DNA of 64,000 nucleotides from Eucommia ulmoides (taxonomy: Eukaryota; Streptophyta; Magnoliopsida; Garryales; Eucommiaceae): positions 8,900,818 through 8,964,817 of the forward strand of contig CM028335.1 in the NCBI GenBank assembly GCA_016647705.1, written 5' to 3'. Shown here one piece after another: positions 31,796 to 46,272 of this stretch; position 1 is the first letter of the stretch; each line of letters opens with the position of its first letter. The notes below the pieces were generated by a model that saw only the letters and a list, made by a program, of their open reading frames with translations, did no database searches and was not told the DNA's origin. A program made the position numbers and the translations under genes.

Positions 31796-33389
31796 TGTTA
31801 CGCGCTCGGATTCAACTACTTTGTTTCCTCCTCATGGTAATTGGACTACTCAAAAGTGTAAGGGGTCTAGTTTTAATATAATGGATCTTTAGGATCGGAT
31901 ATCGTTCCACTGGGAATGGCCGGTAATTCAAGTGAGTATTGCGATTTCAATAGTTTCATATTATCTCGACTAATCAAATTTTGTTTGTTTTCTAATTACT
32001 ATACTAAGATAAATGAAAACTATAACGTTAGTTTTAATTACACTAATTACTTAGGTATAAATCTCTTTCATATAATGCATAACCGATTTTATTTAGTTAG
32101 CTATAATGGTTTCTATCTAATCCGACAACCTCTGTATCAATAACTCCTCCGCTATCTCTCCCGAGTATAAAACGAGGGATTACACAACTTTGTGTCAACG
32201 AAGAAGTTCCCTTCAACGCCTAAACGACCCTAAGTTGCGTTAGTTTTGAACCAACGTCATGGGTTGCATACATTCTAATGCCCTCCCGGGTCGTTAGAAC
32301 GTCACGTTGTATTTACCCTAGTCTGAATCCGAGGTTACCTCTCCCGAGTGTCAAACCCCACATTTTCGGTTTATCAATACAAGCATAATGAAAAGAATAA
32401 CGATAAATACAATCGGATTTAGACAAACTACTCATTAAAGTAACATAAATTTACTCAACTAAATGATTACATGATTTTGACTACACCTAAGTAACATTTA
32501 ATTACTACTACAAGTTCTTAGCCATATACCATACAAAATAAGAGGGATTCAACATTCTTAGATATAAAAAAGTGATTACAAAGAATAAAACAAGAGAGTA
32601 ACGATCAAATCTGGAAGTGAAACGGTTCACTGTCACTAATGTTTGGTCCGCAAGTTATCCTTCTGTATCCGAATGATAAACCTCCTTCTTGATCTTCCAA
32701 ATATAGCTTAAGAGCTCTTTTCTAGGGTTAGGGTTCTTTAACAACTAGTTTCAGACGTGGCCAAGGGGTATTTATAGGTTTAGGGGTTCAAAAATATCTA
32801 AATAGATATTTTGACCTGTTCTGCGATTTTTGCCTAAGCGGTGGAAACTTGGCTTAGGCGGTGCTTAAGTCGGTTAGAATTCCGCCTAAGCGGTAGAATC
32901 TTCGCTTAGGCGGAGGACTAACTTCTTCGCTTCTTATCTTTCTGACGGAATTCCTCCTAGGCGGTAGCTACTTTGCCTAGGCGAATTTACAGCAGTGTAA
33001 CTCTATCCAGCAGATCAGTACTTCTAGTGTTCTGGTGGATTTCCGCCTAGGCGGTGGAAACTTCGCCTAGGCGGATTCAATACTTCAGCCCTTGCAACCT
33101 TTTGATGGATTTCCGCCTAGGCGGTGGAAATTTCGCCTAGGCGGATTTCAAATCTTCAGCAATTCAACTTTCTGATGAATGTCCGCCTAGGCAGATTTGC
33201 TCTGTTATTTGAAACCTCATTGTTTCATCTTTTTGGCTACCCCTTTCGCACCATTTTGCTCGGTTTACCAATTGTTTACATCCCTGCTCCTGACTAATAA
33301 AAACAGCTAAAATGGTATTCAAACTTCAATAAAATACTCGAAAACTGGTAAATTCAGTTTAGAATTAGATAGGTATTTTACACCTATCA
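31796..33389 (-). repeat. 5' LTR of the Athila-like element
   Basis: 1594 bp, 21 bp shorter than its partner. Most of the difference is the last hairpin unit, which has collapsed from two GCCTAGGC copies to one at about 33182-33194. This is consistent with a deletion between the two palindromes. Confidence 0.95.
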
Positions 33390-33394
33390 GAGTT

Positions 33395-33661
33395 TGTATG
33401 GAGGAGGTCCTGATCTTTTGTGATAATAAAAGTGCTATTTGTGTCAGTAAGAATCCTACACAGCACTCACGAACTAAGCACATAGAGATTAGACATCACG
33501 TTATTCATGATCACATTCAGAAAAAGGATATTGTTATTCAGTATATTGATACCTCCGACCAGCTTGCTGATGTTTTTATCAAACCACTAGTAGAAGATAA
33601 GGTTGTGAAAATCATTCGCGGTTTGGGTATGGCTAGGTATAATGATGTTTGTCTAAAGTGA
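33395..33661 (+). pseudogene. Copia 1 RNase H end, downstream of the nested insertion
   Basis: The reading resumes after the GAGTT duplication: MEEVLIFCDNKSAICVSKN, HSRTKHIEIRHHVIHDH and STSDQLADVF-type residues lead to the stop at 33659. It is the direct continuation of 20473 and closes copia 1 pol. A few substitutions are visible, but this stretch is open. Confidence 0.93.
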
Positions 33662-33931
33662 GTTATTTGTGTGTGTACCCCCCTCCCTAAATTTTGTTTT
33701 TGAAGATGACAAAGGGGGATAGAGTATAGTGATGTTTTATTAAGGGGGAGTAGTATGTTTTAAATTGTGCTTTATTGATAATATCTTTAATTTGTACTTT
33801 ATTTATAAAATCTTCGTTATGATGCTTTAACGAGTTAAAGAACCCGTCCTCAGATTCAGAGGGAGTGTGGTTATATTTTTATTTTAAAGAAAATATCAAA
33901 GTTAATTGTGATCATAAAAAAAGGGTGAGAT

Positions 33932-35973
33932 TGTTGATCCTAAGATTTTGATGAATAATTAAGTATTAATGTTTTGGTAGAACTAATGTTTTAATTAAGT
34001 GTTTCAGTGATTAAGATGACAAATTAAATGGATGCCAAAAGATGATGTTGAAGATATTGAAGAATTAAGAGTTTGAAGAAATTAGGAAAAATAATTCAGG
34101 TGAATCTTAACTCTTAATATCCCAATTGGGAACATACATGGCACAAAATATGTTTATTGTTTATGTGTGTTTTGATTAAGTGAAATTATTTGCTCTAATA
34201 TGTGATTTGAAAAGAAATATTTTTGATTGACTAAAATGGAATATAAGAATATTAGTGGAGCTAATTTAGAAGAGAAAATAGTTAAAGGAGAGAAAACGTA
34301 AAAGAAAATGAGTTAAAAATGTGTTAAGAGAAAAGATTCAGAAGACACTAGTCGACTGATAAGTCGATCGAACTAAGCAACTGAAATATTTTATATCTCT
34401 AAGTCGACCGACCAAGAGGAGCTAAACTCTCTGTATCTCTAAGTCGACTAATAGGTCGGCTGGTAAAGGCATAACGAACTCTCTGAATCTACAAGTCGAT
34501 AGGCAAGTAGACCGATGAACGCCCTTGGCTACAACCTGAATCTGGCAGTCGACCGACCGATCGACTAGACACGCTGTTTCAGGATTCTATTCTATCCGAG
34601 ATTATATCCAAAAGTAGCCGTTTTGGTTAGGATTTGAGAGTGATTTCGGGGATTTTTAAGGTATTTAAGATATGGTTCATATATTAATTAAATCCAATTT
34701 ATATGATTTATTAGATATTAATGTTTCTCAATTTGGTACTTGAAATTATTTTTATTTTAATTAATTGTGATTGAGAAATATTTGAGGGTTTAATTGAGCG
34801 ATTGAAAACTATTATTAAGTGAATTGAACCAAAATGAAGTCATTATGATATAAGGGGTCTATAAGTGCTATTAATTGTCATGACACATGTAAATTAGCCG
34901 TTAGAAGGCTGATTTCATACTCTTATATATTGACCTGTGAATTTGTTATATCATTTTTTTTTTTAAAATTTTAAGAGAGCAAAAAGGTTAAGATCATTCT
35001 TGAGTTATTATAAGAGTTATCATTCTAAAATATTGTAAGTTTTTTTGAGAGACAATTTCAAAGATCAATTGCTATTAATCTTTGCTGCTTCCGGATTTGA
35101 AGTTATATCGTTCTAATCATTATTTCTGTGGATTTCGGGTGAGATCTTTCCAATTATATTCTTTCATTGTATTATTTGATTATTGTTTGGAAATTGATCT
35201 TAGAAATTGTTTCTATTTTTTGAAGAAAATATTTTTACAAACAATTTCTTGAATCTGGTTACGTGCTCAAATTGCTACGTATATCTTGTTAAAATTAGAT
35301 TTTTCTATTTTACGTTTTTTTTATCACTAGTTGGGATATTAATTGAGTGATTATTTATCTAGGGTTGTAGAAGCTCCGAGTGAGATTTTTTACTTATCAT
35401 TTTGTATTGATGAGTAGTGTGATGGGTTAAATACTGTTAAGGGTATTTAATCAAGGGTAACCGGGTTTCATCTCTCCCTGTAAATAGATTGAGATAGTGA
35501 TTCTTCCTGGATAGAATTTTGATTTGAGTGTATTTTGTAATAGTTCAATCCTTACTGGGTAAAAGAATTAGGTTATTCTGTAGCCTGTAAAAAGTAAAGG
35601 TTCTTCCTTAACTTGGGAAAAGGATATTATGAAGATTGATTTTGAGTCTGTAAAAGAATCGGTGTAAGGGTTTGATTCCTACGTACCTTTAAAGAGATCT
35701 TGGTTTTATTGGGTGCGACCTCCGTGGAGCTCGGGGGACTGGATTAGCCAAGAGTAGCTTGGTGAACCAGTATAAATCTCTTGTGTGCTGCATTATTAAT
35801 TTGTTTATTTTTGTTGATTATGTGTGTACCTAGTTGATTAATTAATTCCGTTGTGTTATAAAGATAATAATTAATTTAGGCATAAAATTAATTATTTGAT
35901 TTATTCAAGTTTTATTCTGATAATTTTTTAATTACCCAATTCACCCCCTCTTGGGTATTCTACTAGGCCAATA
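33932..35973 (+). repeat. 3' LTR of copia 1
   Basis: 2042 bp, starting TGTTGATCCTAAG and ending CTAGGCCAATA (canonical CA changed to TA). The polypurine tract lies just before it. The target duplication AATGT follows at 35974-35978. It carries the GTCGAC-type units at about 34350-34575. Confidence 0.93.
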
Positions 35974-35978
35974 AATGT

Positions 35979-37493
35979 GGTGTGAGTGAAAGTTTTGCAA
36001 GTATCCATGTAAATATAGGCAAAGTTTGGCGTCATCCACATTTCTTGCCAACCACTTTCCCGCCATTTTTTTTTCTTGCCAAACTCTTTCCCACCATTTT
36101 GTTCCCTATTTCTCACCAATTGGTTCTTGACAGAGGCCGGTTTCAAATAGTTCACTCCGGAACTAACCTTGTCAAAGTCGGATTTGGACTACAATTCAAT
36201 ATTCTTTTTTTTTTTCTTATTTATTATATAAACAGTTTTTTGATAGTGCGATTCTAAAAAAAAATAATACAACTTATTATTTAACATATTAGGTTAAATG
36301 ATATATTTTATTAGGTTAGTAATTTAACATACATTTTCCTCATAGAACTTATTCAATTAGAAGAACTTGTTAACAAAATAATAGAAGTTGTTATAACTTG
36401 TTAGGTTAAGTGATATATTTTACTAAGGTTAGAAATTTAACATATTTTTACTAATAGAACTTGTTAAATTAGAAAAACTTGTTAAAAAAAGTAACAAAAC
36501 TTGTTATACCTTGTTAGGTCAAATGATAACTTGTTAGGTTAAATTATATATTATACTAAAGTTACTAATTTAGCATATAAACAATTTTATTTATTTATTT
36601 ATCTAAATCTAAACATATATATTAACGTAAAAACATAATTATACTAACAATACATAACCACATAAAATTATAATTAAACAAAATCTAACCTAAAAACATA
36701 TATTAACATCTGAAAAAATTAACTAAAATAATTTATTACTACTAACCTTTATCAAATGGTACATTATGGTCACACTTCAAAATCTTCAATCAACCAAAAA
36801 AGATAAAATATAAGGAAGAATAATGGGATGAAGAGTAATGAAAATAATGAAGAAGGAATTTATAGAAAAAAATTGTCCGATGTGAATTTTGAAAATAAGT
36901 ATTACCCATCAAATATCCAATTTATTTTATGGGTAATACCCATATTCATATTTATTTCTTTCATTGAGTACACTATTTTTTTTTTTTTTTTTTTTTTTTT
37001 TGTAATAGCAAAACAAGTACGAATTTTCATTGTTTTGCTATGACAAAACAATGACAAATTTGTACTACTTTTTTAAAAATCTTGATTGAGTGAGGGTGGG
37101 GTGGGGTGGGGTGGGATGGGGGTGGAGTGTGTGTGTGTGGGGCTAGGGGGATGGGGGGCCCGGTGGTAGGGGCTGCTAGCGTGGTAGCCCCCTTTTTGAA
37201 AACCAGTCGTTGTACGATCGGTTTAAAAAAAAAATTGGCTTTCTTAAATCCAGCCGTAGGAGGCCTGGTTAATTGTAATTTAGGATTAAAGTTGAAATGA
37301 GCTCTAGTATGGTAAAATCGACTTTTGTGTGCCCTAAAAGTGTAAAGAACTTGTTAAAAATTTAACATAATTAAGAATAATTACATTAGATGAGGGTATT
37401 TTCAGGTATCACCAAGTCAACACACAACCACGTACCCTTACCGTTACATAGAGGCATTCAAGAATCCAAAGTGCCACATAGGAGCATACGCTG
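35979..37493. other. Spacer with diverged tandem repeats
   Basis: No gene is seen. The segment 36275-36570 has about 2.5 imperfect copies of a unit of about 125 bp containing CTTGTTAGGTTAA.TGATATATT, TAGTAATTTAACATA and ATAGAACTTGTTAAATTAGA. A T-run of about 22 lies near 36975-37001, followed by a GGGGT/GGGAT-rich, GT-rich stretch at 37090-37165. Confidence 0.6.
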
Positions 37494-40204
<2,711 letters not shown>

Positions 40205-40209
40205 CGCTG

Positions 40210-41840
40210 ACCAAAGCTCCTTCACTGGAATCTCTTTCATACCCAGGAAAGAAAAATGTGCCCCGCGTGGACTCTGACATCTAGAACTTTGTGTCGTTCC
40301 CTTAGACGACTAACTTCGGGGACTTATCCATTTGTCTTGACCGACTTACCATTTCAGTATGTTTCTTTTCTAGGACTCCACGAATCTTCTCTCTCCTTCA
40401 CCAGGTTACCTCCACAACCTTGACAGAGGCCGACGAACTTCTTTAAATGGGCCCAAAAGCTCAAGCCCAATGTTTATCTCCTAAACGCCCCGAATATCAG
40501 CTAAATACATGATTTTCCCTAATGAACTGTGTTTAGGCCCGATTAGGTAAAATTAATCATTTTCAACGCCTATATATATATTGGGGTTAAGCAAGCCCAA
40601 GGTATGCCTAAAACGCTAATGCTTAGTATTCATTTATATAGTTGACGAATTTATGTACTTTTTCTCTCCGAGCTCTTATTCTCACGCTGAAGGGGTTTCG
40701 TCAGAACTCTTGGTCATGCCTTATGCAGGTACAGATCCCTGAGGAGCACTACTCATGAATTTAGCAAGTTAACCCTCCAGGTTGACCATGCCAGCTCATT
40801 TGAGAAATTTTCAACTCTATCTCCGAATCAACAACTCCAACTCTAGTAGTGGGACCGACCAATTCCTTATTGGACCATACTCGAGGTGTGTACTAAATTT
40901 ATACGACAACAATTTAGTGCCGTCTATGGGAATCGTGCAAAAAGCCTTCTCGTGATCATTTCTCTCTGCTAAGTTGAGCCTGGGTAATCATAAGGTCTAG
41001 TCAGACAAATAAACACTAAATAGAAGCTCCTGCTTTGAGTAACTATTTTTCTCGAGAAGAACCTAGAAAAATATCGAAGGATCAAAAGGCTCACCCCTTC
41101 GCTCTCACCAACGAGGATAACTACCCCCCAAGATCAGGCAGGGTCATCTACCTTGCACTTTGGGGCTTTTGTGGGATAGACTGCGAGAGCTGTGTAGGCA
41201 TCTCAGATTGATTTCTTGAAATACCAGATGGGTGAGTTCCAGTCGTGCATACAGTTTTTCCTCACACGCCTGCCATTGACCTTCGTCCAAAAGGGACCAT
41301 CTCTCCAAACCGTAGGGCCCAAGGAGTTACCCCAAGACCACGATGCTCATGTGGCATTTTCGAAGCGGTGCGCGTCCAAGAATTGACCTTTGCCTCACGA
41401 CCACGAGTTTGTAGGACCAGAGAGGGCTCCCCTGGCTGTGTCAAGATCCCCTCTTCCGTAAAGACATAGTGACACGCCCAGAATTTTGTTTGAGAAAAAA
41501 CTAGAGGAAGTAGAGATCGACAAGAAAAGAAAACAAGTTTCCATTCCACCCTCTCTAAGTCCTCCAAATCTATTCATTTTTAAAAATGGTTTCTAGGCAT
41601 CGGTTTTGAAAAATTTCCTTGGGCAGGATTTTGAGTTGAAAATGAAGTCGACACCTAGCATGGGTTAAATGATGTGCTAGATTGCTGGAATTTTTAAAAA
41701 TTCATTTTTTTTAATTTTTAAATAACCCGTGTTTTGACTAATTAAGGTCTTGTACCAAAGTTTTCTTTAAGTTTGGGGGCGGTTATGTTACCCGAAGACA
41801 CCCATCCATAGATGGTACCTTAGTTTAAATAAATATTTAC
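40210..41840. mobile_element. Decayed Tat-like gypsy LTR / leader remnant
   Basis: At 40890-40930 the sequence TATACGACAACAATTTAGTGCC then GTCTATGGGAATCG matches the usual plant Tat-group junction between LTR end and primer-binding region (TTGGCGCCGTCTGTGGGAA type), with a few changes. Upstream, to about 40430, is probably LTR. Downstream (40940-41470) may be leader or gag remnant. The part 41470-41800 (GTCGACACCTAGCATGGGTT and following) resembles 49050-49260 and so belongs to another dispersed LTR family. No intact ORF is present. Confidence 0.45.
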
Positions 41841-41849
41841 TTTTGAGTG

Positions 41850-42890
41850 GCCTGTTTAAGGCCATATAGATCTTCCTTGAGTTTCCAAACTTCTCCAGAC
41901 TTGTGAGCAATACCCGGAGGAGGAGTCATGTAAATTTCTTCTTGAAGATAACCATTCAAGAAGTCATTTTTAACATCCATCTGAGAAATATGCCACTGAC
42001 GAACAAATACAACGGTAATAAGAGCGCGACCAGTTGTTATTTTGCAACTGGAGCAAAAGTCGCCTCACAATCCATGCCATATTACTGAGAAAATCCCTTG
42101 GAAACCAAACGAGGTTTGTACCACTCAACTGAACCATTAGACTTTTTAATTTTGTAGACCCAACAAGAACTAATTGGTCTTTTACTAGGAGGTAACGGTA
42201 ATGTATTCGTCTTGTGTAAAGCAAAGAGTTCCTTAACAATATCTTGTTACCAAAGAAGATCAAGTGCTGCCTTTTTATAGGATAAAGGTTCAGAGATACA
42301 GTGAATAGAGGTTGAAAATGAAACAAAAGAATTTGAATAGAGAGAGTAAAAAAAAATCTAGTATGTGAGTGGACTTACGAATGCTTGGAGGATAGCGAGG
42401 AGGAGCCACAATCTTAGAAGATTCTTGGTAGGCCATCGGAGACGAGGGAACGCTAGAAGTATCAGTACCTACAAAACTACCCATGTGAACATAAGGTCAA
42501 GACAAATGAGATGGGTCAATATCTGTAGTGCATGGGTTTTGAGAAGATAAATTATTTATGTCATCAGAGAAAGGATCAATGAAAATAAGATCAAATTTAG
42601 TCAAGTTGTGTGTACCAGTTGGAATAGAGAAAAAATATATATGCTCAAGAAACACAACATGATGGGATACATATAGTTTTTGTGCAACTAGATCAAAACA
42701 ACGATATTTCTTTTGGCCTTCACCATAGTCGAAGAAGACACAAATGGTAGAATGAGAAGATAATTTACTACGCTTTACTTTCGGTTGAAGTACAAAACAA
42801 GTGAACCCAAATACTCTTAAGGAATAATAATTGGGAGCACGACTACACAACTTGTCAAATAAAGACAGACTTAAAAAAATGAGAGGATGA
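41850..42890 (-). mobile_element. Ty1/copia pol fragment of a different lineage
   Basis: Read on the minus strand. An integrase-end segment (42850-42497) has NYYSLRVFGFTCFV, KLSSHSTICVFFDYGEGQKKYRCFD and KLYVSHHVVFLEH, followed by a linker to 42290. RT start pieces (42326-41970) then follow with FALHKTNTLPL, ISSCWVYKIKKSNGSVEWYK and later DCEATFAPVA in shifted frames. It ends near a GLK-type RT region at about 41850. There are no LTRs, and several frames and stops. It occupies the place where an F-box gene would be expected next to 42945. Confidence 0.75.
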
Positions 42891-42944
42891 GATCTTATTA
42901 ATTAGGTTCAATGCAGTACGGACTACTTCTACCATGATATGTAT

Positions 42945-43936
42945 CATTTTTCTGATGCTAGGGATTAGATGAGAGTCATGTCCAGTATAATATATTAGGC
43001 CAATAAGTTGGGACTCATGCATAATAATAGCAAATAGAACACATTCGATGCATGAACAAATGATAAAAATATAAAATAATTTATTAACTTTATTTGTTAA
43101 TTAACTAAACAGATATTGCTATTGGTATCTGCAATATTTGTTCATTAAATAGATAAAACAGTATCTACATTACATTAGATATTTTGGTGAAATTACGCAT
43201 GATTTCTAAATCTGAAGTTTAATGTGTAATAATAGTCACTATATTTAATTATTTATTTTGAATTGATTCAAAAAAAGAATAAAGTTCCAAAAATTTCTAT
43301 CTAATTTTATTGAAATTCAAAAGTAAAATCAATAAGAAAAAAAATTAGTAAATAAAAACTAAGGCAAATTAATAAAAAAGAAAAAGAAAAAAAATAAGTA
43401 AAAACAAATAGACACGTAAAGAACAATTATTTTTGCTTAGTTTTTTCTATTATTTTTATTTGTTTGTAAAATGTGAAGTAAAGAATTTTACAGCGTCATG
43501 TTACAACACATTATTAAGAGAACGTTTTAGCTTATTAAAGAATTATTTTTTTAACTTATAATTTGTCCACCATGACATCAAATTTGCATAAATTTCATCA
43601 TTTTTAAACATTGTTTCCATGGTGGCATCAAATTAGCATAAATTTCATCATTTTTTAACATTGTTTAATAAATTTGATAAATATGTACGAGAAACACCAA
43701 ATATAGATGAATAACAAAATTCGTCCGGTGATTAAATTTGTACAATAATTTTGTATATTAAATAGGTGTACACAAACTAATTTTTCATTTTTTTATTCTA
43801 TTTAGAGGACAACTTTTATATATATATATATATTTTTTTTTCTTTTTGAATATTTTATGTTATTTATGGACAAACTTATTTTTTAAATAAATTATTTTTT
43901 GAATAGTTACCAATATTTTACTTAATATTGAATATA
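42945..43936 (-). repeat. Duplicated SLF upstream region without its gene (copy 3)
   Basis: The sequence matches the upstream flanks of the intact SLF gene (47600-47960) and pseudogene B (3340-3720). Shared strings include GATGCTA.G.ATTAGATGAGA, ATTAACTTTATTTGTTAATTAA, CATTAAATA.ATAAAA and AAATCTGAAGTTTAATGTGTAATAAT. The side facing 42900, where the F-box exon should be, is instead the copia fragment. I infer a lost SLF gene. Confidence 0.7.
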
Positions 43937-44593
43937 GGGAAAATTATATTTTAAACCCTCTAGGTATTGATATTTTTCTATATAGGCTCTCTCCGTTTGA
44001 GCGTTTCATTTTAAATTCTCTAGGTATCAACACATTTTTATTCGATCCTTCCGTAAAAAGTTTCATCAAAACTAACAGAATATAGGGACAAAACAATCTT
44101 TTTACTTATTTTTTTAATGATTTTTTTATTTTTTTCCCTTAATTTCTCTCATCCTCTCTCCTGATCATCTCTCTCTCTCTCTCTCTCTCTCCCGATCATC
44201 TCTCTCTTCCTTCTTCTTCATCCCTTCTACTCTCATTCATTTCACAGGGGGTGAAACACCCTCTGTTGAAAGGGTGATCACCCCCGTAACTGTTATGGGG
44301 GGGTGAAAACACCCCCAAATGGGGGCCACCCCTGTTACGGGGGTGGTTCACCCCCTGTTTTTCATAGAGGGTGAAACACCCCCTGTTACGGGCTGATCAC
44401 CCCCGTAACATGGGGTGGAATGGGGGTATTTCACCCCTGTGAAAAACAGGGGGTATTCACCCCTAGTTGAGAGGGTGAACACCTCTTGTTACAGGGGTGA
44501 TCACCTCCTGTTTTTTCACAGGGGGTGAAAACACCCTCCGTAATAGGGGCTGGCGGGGGAAGGGAGGGAGAGAGAGGGGGGAGAGAGAAGTCA

Positions 44594-44643
<50 letters not shown>

Positions 44644-44832
44644 ATATTAAAAAATACAAAATATAAAATGACGATTTTGTCCTCAAAATTCTGTTAGTTT
44701 TAATAGAATTTCTAACAGAAGAATCGAATAAAAACGTGTTGATACCTAGAGGGTTTAAAATGAAACGCTCAAATAGAGAGGGACCATATAGAAAAATGCC
44801 AATACCTAGAGGGTTTAAAATATAATTTTCCC
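43937..44832. mobile_element. Mutator-like non-autonomous element (MULE) with 9-bp TSD
   Basis: The ends GGGAAAATTATATTTTAAACCC..  and ..GGGTTTAAAATATAATTTTCCC are inverted repeats, and the arms extend about 180 bp. Nested copies of CCCTCTAGGTATTGA/CAAC occur on each arm. The perfect 9-bp duplication TTGAATATA (43928-43936 and 44833-44841) is diagnostic of Mutator-type insertion. The core holds (CT)n at 44161-44191, a dense GGGTG/CACCC palindromic region (44243-44550) and (TA)n at about 44599-44637. No transposase is present. Confidence 0.9.
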
Positions 44833-44841
44833 TTGAATATA

Positions 44842-46272
44842 ATATGAAAATAAAAGTTGTAGAACCAATTGATATTAATTCGATAAATTTAATGTACTTG
44901 ATGTTAACTAAAAGTCTAAAACTTAAAACCACTAAAACATTGGGGATAAAAAAAATTATAAGTGGATGATCTACTAATTTCTCATTCAACAAAACTTTTT
45001 AGTATATGTTATTTAGTTTATCATGAAAATAATGAAAGACAATAGAGCTAGAGTGTTAAAATAGTTTACCGCCAATAATGTAATTTTTTTTTTTTAACAA
45101 TAACCTAGCCTCGTTTAACATTTTGAAACTTTACCTCATATATTCTTTGAGGTAAAAGACGCTCATTTTGAATTTCATTACTTATAACAAAACATTTTAT
45201 TAACGTCTAGATATTGACATTAAAAACTTCATAAAATGCACAACTCAATCTCACCACTGTTAGACAGTGAGCATGTGCAAGAACCTATATATATTTTCTA
45301 TAAGCCAAATTTATGATGAATAAAGTAATTGTTACAATTAAATTATACTAAGTACTATATTTTAATTTTATATTGAAAGACTATATTAGGAAAATAAATT
45401 ATGGTTTGTCGGTGGTCATTTTAGGATTATCTGAATCACATGCGTTTGAACATGGGCAAGACAAAAATGTGGATGATGAGTATACGACACAACTACATAT
45501 AAATAAATATATAGTTTTATTATATAGCTATTCAACTATGTCAAACTCCAATACTTAATAATCAATATTAGTTTCTGACAATTAAACAATATGTATGTAT
45601 GTATGTATGTGTGTGTATGTGTGTACACACACACACACATATATATAAAATCTTGATTAAATATAAATAATTTTACTATTTAGCAATCTGAATAAGTAAA
45701 ATAGTTTGTGATTAATTTCCCGTGTATCACATTATGCATCAAAACCATATTATCCATAGACCTACATTATATATGCACCCAAGCATGTAATTTAATAAAT
45801 GAAATGATATGTTGAACTTTGAGACCTATGGGATTTTGTTTCGGTTTTATGATCAAATTTCAAGTGCCATGCATCTACCTATATTAACTATAATGCATTG
45901 AAGAGCAATTTTTGCACTTGGTGGAAAAGAGATGTTACAAGAGTTGAAATTAACAAAAATGAACACTAATAATTATACGACCCAAATCCCCACTTTTTAG
46001 TAATACTAATAAAATGGAAGTAATTAATTTTTAGAAAATACAAAAAAGCACCGGATTTTTTTAAAACGAATCTAAAATATATTGTAAGACCGCTCAAAAT
46101 ATCCAATTGCAATTTAATTTAGAAAAATATGTATAAAAATTGAAGAAATAATTACAAAATTCTATCAAATTAAACTAAAATACATATTGGGAGACAATTA
46201 TTTATAAATTAAATCAAATAAAAAATTAAAAAGAGCAACAATGTATTTTATCTTTCAAATAAAAACAAAAAA
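44842..46272. other. Spacer 3' of the intact SLF gene
   Basis: No gene is seen. The stretch 44842-45120 continues the region interrupted by the MULE and resembles 1540-1790. The stretch 45590-45640 has (TATG)n and (AC)n. The stretch 45725-45905 is a further copy of the GCATCAAA.CC / ATGCAA..AATTTAAT.AATGAAA module found at 6640 and 7170 upstream of the RNase. The stretch 46130-46272 is the conserved SLF 3' flank. Confidence 0.55.

Larger units (their letters stand above)
20479..33389 (-). mobile_element. Athila-like Ty3/gypsy retrotransposon nested in copia 1
   Basis: LTRs of 1615 bp (20479-22093) and 1594 bp (31796-33389) start TGTTACGCGC and end ACACCTATCA. A perfect 5-bp GAGTT duplication flanks the element. 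Read on the minus strand, the primer-binding site TGGCGCCGTTGCCGGGGA follows the 5' LTR and a polypurine tract (AAGTTTGGGGGTATT) precedes the 3' LTR. The domain order is gag, protease, RT, RNase H, integrase, then a further ORF in the env position, which with the RT sequence fits the Athila group. All ORFs carry breaks, so the element is non-autonomous now. Confidence 0.95.
13957..35973 (+). mobile_element. Ty1/copia retrotransposon 1 (split by a nested Athila-like element)
   Basis: The LTRs begin TGTTGATCCTAAGATTTTGA at 13957 and 33932. The 3' LTR ends ..GGCCAATA at 35973. The element is bounded by a perfect 5-bp target duplication, AATGT (13952-13956 and 35974-35978). A polypurine tract (AAAAAAAGGGTGAGA) precedes the 3' LTR. 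The domain order gag, protease, integrase, RT, RNase H defines copia. The RT and integrase style (VEQPPGFE, PRSLQQNGVVERKN) resembles the SIRE lineage, which is a tentative call. The 5' LTR end, primer-binding site and gag start are deleted near 15992. The RNase H region is interrupted at 20478/33395 by the nested gypsy element. Confidence 0.92.

Noticed and set aside
44591..44992. 133-codon minus-strand ORF
   Set aside because: It spans the right arm of the MULE and a (TA)n tract; the composition is low-complexity and shows no domain.
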